NCBI GenBank assembly: GCA_003614735.1
Contig: KZ992601.1
Coordinates: forward strand, 1-27,083
Source: Thamnocephalis sphaerospora
Taxonomy: Eukaryota > Zoopagomycota > Zoopagomycetes > Zoopagales > Sigmoideomycetaceae
Length of the DNA stretch: 27,083 nucleotides
Reading direction: 5' to 3'
Both the position numbers and the translations under genes were made by a program. The notes under the pieces were generated by a model. The model had not been told where the DNA came from, searched no databases, and saw only the letters and a list, made by a program, of their open reading frames with translations. Below are positions 1 to 6,985 of this stretch, piece by piece. Each line of letters begins with the position of its first letter. The first letter of the stretch is position 1.

Positions 1-55
1 TGTAATCTTGTTGGTGATGACAGAGTAGAGCGCATAGGCACCGGCAAGGACCAGC
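1..55. repeat. Left arm of exact 55-bp terminal inverted repeat
   Basis: Bases 1-55 are the exact reverse complement of 27029-27083. The match lies inside the coding sequence of two paralogous genes that point out of the window, so it is coding identity, not a transposon end. Identity stops abruptly at base 56. An exact overlap of 55 also equals a common assembler k-mer size, so a contig break at a collapsed repeat is a likely cause. Confidence 0.95.
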
Positions 56-90
56 CCTGTCTCCCAGGTAAGTAGTGACTGAATAGGCAT
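1..90 (-). CDS. N-terminal 30 codons of a membrane-anchored protein (possibly cytochrome P450), runs off window
   Basis: On the minus strand an ATG at 90 opens a frame that runs off the left edge after 30 codons. The peptide begins MPIQSLLTWETG and continues with LVLAGAYALYSVITNKIT. It has a single hydrophobic segment followed by a polar/basic stretch, the usual look of an N-terminal signal anchor. In fungi this layout is common in microsomal cytochrome P450s, but no haem-binding or I-helix region is inside the window, so the family is a guess. The gene at the right edge encodes a close paralogue whose residues 13-30 are identical. The start is supported by colinearity with that paralogue's ATG. 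Confidence 0.55.
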   Translation of the reverse strand, partial: MPIQSLLTWETGLVLAGAYALYSVITNKIT

Positions 91-372
91 GGTTACTGAG
101 GTGGTGGCAAAAAGAATGTGCGGCGCGACTGGTGTGGGATAATGCGGCGGCGAAGGCTCGCGTGAGGGCCAATTTATTACACCTTCGTGATCGCGTTATC
201 AGACACGCGACCAGACGTGCCAGGACCTTCCAACTTGGACAAAAGGAGAGGTACAGCAAACAAATCCAGACCCAGGGGTGCGCATTAACCATGAGTCTAG
301 CGAGGATTGGTTGGACGGGACTCGTTTGTACATGGCCTCAAGGCGGGCTCCAGCGTCTGCTGATTTCGGTGG
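91..372. other. Presumed promoter region of the left-edge gene
   Basis: About 280 bases upstream of the left-edge ATG (minus strand). No convincing TATA box, repeat or RNA gene is visible. A plus-strand open frame at 132-488 has no protein-like composition and is not counted as a gene. Confidence 0.3.
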
Positions 373-657
373 TTGGACGTGGCGCTGTTTGCGGATCTAG
401 GGCGTCCACTGGACCAGATATGGAAAAACACACTCGTGTACTCCCATGGACAACTACTGGACCACAACTTTTGTCGTTCGGCAAATGACGCCGCCGACGC
501 CCAAAACGCAAAGACCTTGAACTTTGCTTTTTCCAAACGCCGCTGTGCCGTTAACGGCCATATTGATACCGCCGGGCATCCAATCGCCACTCGGTCAACG
601 GCACCTGCCAAATTAGAAGCAAAAGGACTTGTAGATACAAGCGCGCAGCAACTATAA
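373..657 (+). pseudogene. Protein-like open frame without a start codon; possible gene fragment
   Basis: A 94-codon plus-strand frame opens after TGA at 361-363 and closes with TAA at 655-657. It has no in-frame ATG (the first usable codon is TTG) and no AG acceptor between the upstream stop and the frame, so it cannot start normally here. The translation looks protein-like: ALFADLGRPLDQIWKNTL near the start and KTLNFAFSKRRCAVNGHIDT in the middle. The opening loosely recalls the N-terminus of mitochondrial porin (VDAC: a short ADLG-type motif, then a beta-rich region). The rest of a porin does not follow, so I read it as a fragment or a chance frame. Family assignment is weak. Confidence 0.2.
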
Positions 658-1191
658 ACACCAATGTGGCAGCGTGCTCAGCGCTCAGCACCAGGGTCTT
701 GACTAAAACTGCGTGGCTAAAGGGTGCTCAAAGCCAGGACGACATCGCGACGCGCCTGCTAGTCCATGCATAAGGCAGATGTCGACATGCAGAATGTGCG
801 ATGAGCAGTAAGCAGCAGAACCGACTCAATAGTAGTCTGATATGTGTTTATTCGTTCGGCAATCAAGCTGAAATAGCGTAAAGGGAGCAAAGAGCGCTAG
901 AATTTGAGCGTACAGCCTGATGTTCCTGCAAGGCCTGCTTGCAGGAGGCCAGACTGCCGCCAGCCAGAACTAGGACGATAATTGCTCAACCCAACAGTCT
1001 ACACCACTGCCATGCGCTTTAGCCAGTTATCGTGGATGATAGACAGCAGCAAGCGCGCGATGGTACGCGTCACCTGCCAGCACGAAACGGCAGAGCGTAA
1101 TGAGCACAGAGGTGGCAAAAGTACAGTTGAATGGACAAGAAATAGCAGCTAGTGCGTAGATGGATGCAGCCGCAACCCAATAGCGCAACAT
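658..1191. other. Intergenic, nothing recognised
   Basis: This stretch has no long frame on the plus strand and no RNA gene. It lies downstream of the LPMO-like gene on the minus strand and should hold its 3' UTR. A minus-strand AATAAA (TTTATT on the plus strand near 845-850) is the only candidate polyadenylation signal noted, and it is far from the stop codon. Confidence 0.3.
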
Positions 1192-1974
1192 CTACTGCGT
1201 GCCGCAGTAGAAGATGGGCGCCTTATTGATGCACTTGGTAGTGGGCGGACAGCCGGTCCACACCCACGAGCCGTAACTGCACTGGCCAAGACGGTCGCCC
1301 TGGCAGGTGAACTCGCCCGGCTGGCATGCACCAGCGCTTGATGATGGCGCACTCGGAGCTGCGTACGGTACCGGCTGGGCAGGCGCCGGCGTCTCCGGGA
1401 CCGGGGCTGGGACTGGAGCCGATGTTGGGACTGCGGGGCTAGCCGACGCAGCGTAGACCTTCTTTTCCGGAACCTCCTTGTCGTCCGGCTGAGTGGCCGG
1501 ACCAGGTGCGCCACCGCCGCCGCCAGAGACATCGAGATCAACGCACTGTTCGTACTTTTCGCATGGCTGAACATGGCATCCTTCCCAAGTCCAGCGGAGA
1601 ACCCGGCGACCAGAGGCCGAGGCCGGGATTGTGATGGCCCAGTCCCGCACCTTGCCTGGGGCTGCACAGTCCATGCGCGTGTCGAGCTGCTGCTCACCAG
1701 AAAGATCAAGGTTTAGCAGTGAGACTGCGCAGGGACCAACGTGCGGAGCGGTAATGGTAAAGCCGAGATTAACAGTGGCACCAGCCGCCACCTGAGTGAT
1801 TGGGCCGGCTGGCTCACCGCGGCAGATACCCCTGCCGTTGGGCGACTTGAGATCGTCGACTTGGTAGGTGGCCTTGTTGCAGCCACGGCACGCGGGAGAG
1901 CTTAGGTAGCCGTGGGCCGACACGCTGGCAGCGGTCGTCAGAGCAAGGAGACCGGCGATGAAGACGGAACGCAT
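1192..1974 (-). CDS. Secreted LPMO-like / chitin-binding protein with C-terminal Cys-rich carbohydrate-binding domain
   Basis: This is an intronless 260-aa protein, starting at an ATG in a CACCATGC context. Residues 1-20 form a clear signal peptide ending VSA, so the mature protein begins HGY. An N-terminal histidine (H21) is the hallmark of copper lytic polysaccharide monooxygenases, where it forms the histidine brace. A likely second brace histidine is H78 in APHVGPC, and a Tyr (Y141, EKYEQC) is a candidate axial residue. The catalytic-like domain (21-149) is Cys-rich and short for an LPMO. A Gly/Pro/Ala/Thr-rich linker (150-213) leads to a six-Cys module (217-257, with the pattern CxPGExxCxGDxLxxC...WVWxxC) that resembles chitin-binding CBM19-type modules. 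The predicted role is extracellular oxidation or binding of chitin or another polysaccharide. Activity is not proven: AA-family membership and the brace geometry are inferred from motifs. Confidence 0.85.
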   Translation of the reverse strand: MRSVFIAGLLALTTAASVSAHGYLSSPACRGCNKATYQVDDLKSPNGRGICRGEPAGPITQVAAGATVNLGFTITAPHVGPCAVSLLNLDLSGEQQLDTRMDCAAPGKVRDWAITIPASASGRRVLRWTWEGCHVQPCEKYEQCVDLDVSGGGGGAPGPATQPDDKEVPEKKVYAASASPAVPTSAPVPAPVPETPAPAQPVPYAAPSAPSSSAGACQPGEFTCQGDRLGQCSYGSWVWTGCPPTTKCINKAPIFYCGTQ

Positions 1975-2261
1975 GGTGCACTGGAGCAGTGGGCTTGGTA
2001 GCTAGTAAACGCGTAGGCGAGAGATATACGAGAGGTTGCGGCAACAGACGCACAGCGTTGGTATGTCGCAGCGGGTAGTAAAGAGCTAGAACACGGATAC
2101 AAGGAAACGAACACGCAGTGACGGCCAAGCGTACGCGGATCGATAGATAGCAGAGCGAATAGACAGTGGATACAGGTTAGGCGCTTCAAGCAAGCCGAAT
2201 AGTAGTCGAGAGTCGAGAGTGTGTGGTGGCGATGCAAACGGCAAGACGCATAGGCCAAAGG

Positions 2262-2267
2262 TTTATA
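2262..2267 (-). promoter_or_regulatory. Candidate TATA box of the LPMO-like gene
   Basis: TATAAA reads on the minus strand here, about 290 nt upstream of the ATG at 1974. The interval between is pyrimidine-rich on the coding strand, as in many fungal leaders. A transcript starting about 30 nt downstream would have a long 5' UTR. Confidence 0.35.
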
Positions 2268-3794
2268 TGTGCGTCGCCGAGCGGCGGCCGGAGGCGGAGT
2301 TGTTGTGTGAGTTTCGTGTGATGCGCGGGAAGGTTGTGTAACAACGCACCTGCAGCTCCTTGAATGTACGGCGCCATGCTCGGCATGCTACCGACTGGCC
2401 TGGCAGCGTCAGCACAAGTTCATCCTTCATACGGACAATGCAACGCTGGCTTAGACCGGCGCGCAACCATAGAACCAATGATCGCAGCCTGCTTGGCTAC
2501 GGCCTGCCAACTCCTGTACCAACAAGTGTTATTTGCATCAATGCAGGAGGTGGGAATGGTGCAGCCGCTGCTATTCGCCGTTGACCAGCACATCCCTCTC
2601 CGACACATGCCGTGATTTCGCCGCAAGCGGCAGCAGATATCGTGCAAGACCGGTCTAGCTGCGCTTGCAAGGGGCCTTTGTGATGCCGACCGTGCAACCG
2701 CGTGTCTGTTCGGCCGCAACAGCCTTGTGGATGATCGCTCGAGACCTGTGATCATTATTCCACACGCGCACGTGTGTGTGTGTGCTCGGCAATGTGCGCT
2801 TGGTAGGCTGGCGCCGCTACTTGGCCTCCAAGTTTACCGGCTTCAGCGCAACTGGTGGAGAGCGGATCAAAGTCAAACGCTCATAGGTACGGCACACGGA
2901 GGCTATCGCCGCCATTGCTGCAGTGCTACGATTGGCACACCAACCAACCAGCAATTGGCTTCACAAGGCACCGTTCAAAGGTCTATTTCCCGCATGGCAG
3001 CACATTTGCCTGACGAAACGTCCTCTTCTATGAAGCATGATTCATCTGCTGCAGCCACTACACAAGCGGCCGGTTTCTGCAACGCTTTGGGACGCCAACC
3101 ATGTGACGATGCAATTGGCAATACGTTGGTCATCCGGTGCATGTGGGCCGATGCACGTGAGCCGAGACGTCGCGGCCACCGCATACCTGAGCTAAGCAGC
3201 GACAATGAAGCCGGTTTAGGGCACGGGCTCTGCTCAGCGTCAGGAGCGCAGTGACCGGCGCCGTTACCACTCCGCTCCGACTGCATTGCGCCTTAGCCTG
3301 CAGGTGTAGTTACCGGTTGGCAGCTGCACTGCTCTCGCCAATCCCTTGGTTGCGGCAATCATCGTAGCCATGCGAATCACATCTAGTGTAGGACCGGCAT
3401 CCAGCCCCACCGACCCATCCAGCCTGCCAGCCAGCCTGCTGATCGACGCACCGCCACGCGGCCTCGCAAAGACCGGCGTACGAGTCATCGGCTGCAAATA
3501 GATGCGTACACGCGGTAGCGCAGGTTTGAGTAAAGCGGGCCTGACCCGGTGCAAGGGCCACGCGTCCCAATTGAGCAGGCTGCTGATCATCGGTTTCAAT
3601 GATGCATTGGTTGAAACGTCTGTGCCCTGTTGCATGCAGCAAAAGACATGCATTGGGGGCACGAGAGCGCAGAGCAGCTGGATGCTTTCTTTGGAAAGGC
3701 GTGAGCAAAGTGTGTTATCCGAGCCACGCGGCATGGGAGAAAGACACGGCACCGCCATACTCGTACGCGCTGCGTAAAAGGACACGCGAGAAGC
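2268..3794. other. Gene-poor interval between the LPMO-like gene and tRNA-Lys
   Basis: About 1.5 kb with several overlapping open frames on both strands (for example plus 2727-3254, plus 2364-2615 and minus 3264-3785). None carries a motif I recognise, and none has splice sites that extend it convincingly. The minus frame around 3310-3480 and the plus frame around 2460-2600 have the most protein-like composition, so remnants of genes are possible. A short GT run sits near 2771-2782. Confidence 0.3.
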
Positions 3795-3798
3795 AAAA
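3795..3798 (-). terminator. RNA polymerase III terminator of tRNA-Lys
   Basis: A TTTT run on the minus strand, six nt past the tRNA discriminator base, fits a standard Pol III termination signal. Confidence 0.7.
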
Positions 3799-3804
3799 CG
3801 GGAA

Positions 3805-3876
3805 CGCCCGATGTGGGGCTCGAACCCACAGCCTTGAGGTTAAAAGCCTCACGCTCTACCATTGAGCTAACCGGGC
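3805..3876 (-). tRNA. tRNA-Lys (anticodon UUU)
   Basis: A 72-nt cloverleaf reads on the minus strand. The acceptor stem GCCCGGT pairs with ATCGGGC (one G-U). The D arm is GCTC/GAGC, and the anticodon stem TGAGG/CCTCA holds loop CTTTTAA (anticodon TTT). The T arm is GTGGG/CCCAC with loop TTCGAGC. A box (TTAGCTCAATGG) and B box (GGTTCGAGCCC) internal promoters are present. There is no intron and no encoded CCA. A TTTT terminator follows. Confidence 0.95.
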
Positions 3877-4412
3877 AGCTCTAAAATTTTCTGATAAAAA
3901 CCTATATATACAAGCTAAATTATGCGAATTAGGCAGGCGATGACGTGTATTTTTTCCGTAATCTAGATACTTGCGACCCATTAGTTCAAGCTGAGAACAT
4001 CGGATGCTCGCAAGTTTACAGACATTCAATAAAACCATTGATAGAGTAGTCGCCAATAGCCAGAGAATACGATGCAATGGCGTACTGCCAATAGTGCACT
4101 TGGGGGTTTACGACATTTTGACCAGCATAGCTAGCACTACTATACATACCGGTGGCTAAACTGCGTGGCCTACGACTTTGACGCGTCCATTCCTAACACC
4201 GTGTGCGGCGTATGATAATGAGGGCAACAGGGTTGAGAGCTGCTTCTCGAGCAAAGTGACATCAAGCGCAAGCCGCTATAAGCTGATGGCGGCGCAATGC
4301 GAAATCTATGAGCAGGCCTGCTTGAACGGTCTATACGCACAAAGTTGTTGGCCCCAATATAAGGTGGACATGAGGAAACACGGTACGCACTCTGCAGCCC
4401 TCGCTTCTCTTT
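3877..4412. other. Intergenic upstream of the GDSL esterase
   Basis: AT-richer DNA follows the tRNA (3885-4060). The rest up to the esterase start contains a plus-strand frame (4178 onward) with no recognised motif. It should hold the esterase promoter. Confidence 0.3.
4358..4364 (+). promoter_or_regulatory. Candidate TATA element of the GDSL esterase gene
   Basis: TATAAGG lies 55 nt before the ATG at 4413. That allows transcription start roughly 25-30 nt downstream and a short leader. The call rests on position and sequence only. Confidence 0.35.
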
Positions 4413-5367
4413 ATGCTTCACCACTGTCTGTACAAACTCTTACTCGTTCACAGTATGGCAGCCGACGGCAACACCGCGCCCATCTTGGCGCATATCGATC
4501 TTCTAGCGGTGTTTGGCGACAGCTTTTCCGATACCAACAATACGCACTGCTTATCGGGCGGAAAGGCGCCCGACCCCGACTTCAACTACCAAGGCCGCAG
4601 CAGCAACGGTCCGCTTTGGGTGGACTATGTAGCTGAGCGACTCTCCAAGCCGGTTCGCAACTACGCTTACTGTGGTGCCACCTCCGACAACACACTAGTA
4701 CGCGGCACTTACGACCTAGAGCGTCAACATACCGTGCCCTGTGGTCGTGAACAAACAGCCAAAGTAAGAGACATTGGCGATTCTGATACATGCGTTCGCT
4801 ATACCAACTATCGGGCAGTACATCGCAGAGCCTAGGAACACCGATCGTGTGCTACACGTCATCGAGTTAGGCAACAACGAATACCTTAACCAGCTATACC
4901 CAGATGTTGAGATCACCGAGGAGCTGCAGGGCAAAATTGTAAACAGCATCGTTGAGACGATGGACACACTGCGCGTCCAGACTGGTGGGCGCTACTTTCT
5001 TATCTTTGCGTTGGCATCGTTGCATCGCACACCGCTCGTTACGGCCATGTCAGCCGAGACAGTAGCTGCTTTTGAAGATGCTGTGTGCCTTCATAACCGG
5101 CTGCTGATGAAGCGTGTGTCTGCGTACGCAACAGCGTACCCAGACATCACCATGCGTGTCTTCAACCTCTCCGAGCACATGATCCAGATGCTTGACCATC
5201 AACTACCTCACGATATGACAAACACTACAATTGCTTGCTTCGATGAGGTGCAATCTACTGTCTACTCTGATCAAGATTCGTATTACTTTTGGGACTCGGT
5301 TCATCTGACAACCAAGGCAAACAGGCATGTTGCCGATGCAGTCATAAAAGTGCTGCGTACATTCTGA
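4413..5367 (+). CDS. GDSL/SGNH-family esterase-lipase, two exons
   Basis: Exons are 4413-4763 and 4819-5367, with a 55-nt intron (donor AAA|GTAAGA, acceptor GGGCAG|TAC, phase 0). The product is 299 aa. SGNH blocks are in order: block I FGDSFSDTNN (nucleophile Ser37), a Gly/Asn-containing NYAYCGATSDN segment, block III ELGNNEYL (Asn136/137 region), and block V WDSVH near the C-terminus (Asp276 and His279). This matches fungal GDSL esterases of the acetyl-esterase (CE16) or thermolabile-haemolysin-like type, which hydrolyse acyl esters of lipids or polysaccharides. Relatives are usually secreted. Here the N-terminus (MLHHCLYKLLLVHS) is only weakly hydrophobic, so either the signal is poor or an upstream exon is missing. 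A second ATG at 4455 lacks any signal. The gene ends 46 nt before the next gene on the same strand. Confidence 0.85.
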
Positions 5368-5413
5368 CTCATACTACACCAGTAAACATTGACTTGCATT
5401 CTTGAATTCCGCC

Positions 5414-6809
5414 ATGGGCACTTTGCAGACCGCCGAGCGGCTTGAAGCGATATTACACCGGGCGCTGACCCAGATTGCAAGTGGGAAATGCCGCGACAAC
5501 AGCACCGACGTGTGGCCGCTGCTGGCGTATGAGCTCCTCCGCAACGACCCGCCCGCCGAAGTAAGCCAACGCGCTGAGCTCTTGCGCGGCCCACTTGTGC
5601 TCAATTAGCGCTTTCCGCTAGGCATTGGAATCCACCCACGCCGAACGCGAAGAAGCTAGCCATCTTCGTTCGCTGCTATCTGGCGATGCAGCCACAGCGA
5701 ATTCGAGTAGTTTGGCGCCATTTGATATGGGTATATCGGTTAGACCGCACTATCGGACGATAGCATATACTCTAGCAGAGTGTGTTTTGGCAGGAAATAG
5801 TTTGGCGGCGGCCAATGACCACCCAACTACGCTGTCGCGAGCAACAACAAGCATCGATCGACTTGATGTAAACGAGGATGTGCAGGAACGGTAAGCTAGT
5901 TGGCACGTAATCATCAGATAACAACAGATCACCTATGTGGCCGTCGGCGCATAGGGTACGCTGGATTGCGGAGAAGGCGGCCGAGCATGGGACGCTTTGG
6001 CTCAGCAGGGTACATGACGACGAGGCAGAGCTGACTGACGCTGTTTGCCGGTTCTTTTACATGGCGAGTGCGCTGCTCGATTATCGGGCATGCTCAATGT
6101 ACTGCTGACCTCCTGCACGCAGATTCGCCCAAGTGACCTCGCCCCATTACTTGGGCTGCAGACAACCGTCGGCTCGGTGCTGAGAGCACTCGATAGTAGA
6201 GAGGAGGAAGGAGACCTTGCAGGCGTGGATATGGCAAAAAAGCTTGGTATGGCCGTATTGCCACCATCCTTGTCGGAATGCATACGCGCGTTTGTTTTAG
6301 TACATACACGCGAGCCACGTCCAGGCACGCGGCGACGGCAAGGTTTACCGACAAACAAGCTCACAGTTGGTGCCAAAGCACTAACAAAGCATGCCCACCG
6401 CGATTGCAAGGACAGCTTTTGGGGCTCATCATCAGGCAGTGAGTAGCTGCGCTCTGCGATGTAATGACAATAGCCAACATTTGCTGCCTTTTGCCAGCTG
6501 AGCAGGCCAAGAACCGTGCAGCCAATATTGCATTGGCACGTATCCTCCGCGACACTGTCTGGAGAAACCTCCATCAGCTTCCAGTAAGACACGGTCGATA
6601 ATGAGTAGTCACAGGCTGCGTGATTAATGGCGCCTCGCCATCTGTAGCACGGACTAGCGGTGTTTGAGGTGCGAAATGCGGCTGGCTACGGTGTGCGCTG
6701 GACATGTAGTAGCGCTGCGTCGGCAAATGCAGCTGGCGGTCACTGGCAGTTTCGCGGATTCCTCGAGCCACAAATGGAGAACGGACACGCTGTAGGCTGG
6801 AGGCACTAG
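5414..6809 (+). CDS. Conserved eukaryotic protein of unknown function, about six exons
   Basis: Proposed exons are 5414-5560, 5622-5890, 5955-6009, 6069-6438, 6498-6583 and 6648-6809, giving 362 aa. The start GCCATGG is a strong Kozak context. Introns 1, 2, 4 and 5 (61, 64, 59 and 64 nt) have good sites: donors GTAAGC, GTAAGC, GTGAGT and GTAAGA; acceptors CTAG, ATAG, CCAG and GTAG. The C-terminal third carries blocks that I remember from an uncharacterised plant/fungal family: ALTKHAHRD..FWG, NLHQLP, FEVRNAAGYGVRW and GFLEPQMENGHAVGWRH just before the stop. No enzymatic motif, signal peptide or membrane segment is visible. The weak point is 6010-6068: it can be read as an intron (GTACAT...GCGAG) or as coding sequence that would then need a one-base shift near 6086-6088. 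The protein is probably intracellular; its function is unknown. Confidence 0.7.
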
Positions 6810-6985
6810 GAAATGCACTGTCTGAGATACGACAGGCAAATTATCCTTATTAAAATAACGAATGCTGCAGCAGAAATGCGACGAGACAGAAAATCCATAT
6901 GGATAAGTGCAACGGCAGCAAAAGCGTCATCTTATGACTGCCAACAGATAAAAGGCCCTGTGGTGTATGCAGGCGGTACAAATAA
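6810..6985. other. Tail-to-tail intergenic spacer
   Basis: A 176-nt gap separates two convergent stop codons and must contain both 3' ends. It has an AT-rich patch at 6838-6862. No clear AATAAA was found on either strand. Confidence 0.4.

Noticed and set aside
1149-1709. 186-codon minus-strand frame
   Set aside because: It is a shifted frame inside the LPMO-like gene, Arg/Ser-rich, with no signal peptide or motif.
2727-3254. 175-codon plus-strand frame
   Set aside because: Its composition is not protein-like, no domain is recognisable, and it has no splice extension.
5891-5927. 37-nt intron ending at ACAACAG in the conserved gene
   Set aside because: It is shorter than every other intron in the window. 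The next in-phase acceptor (ATAG at 5954) gives 64 nt and the same frame.
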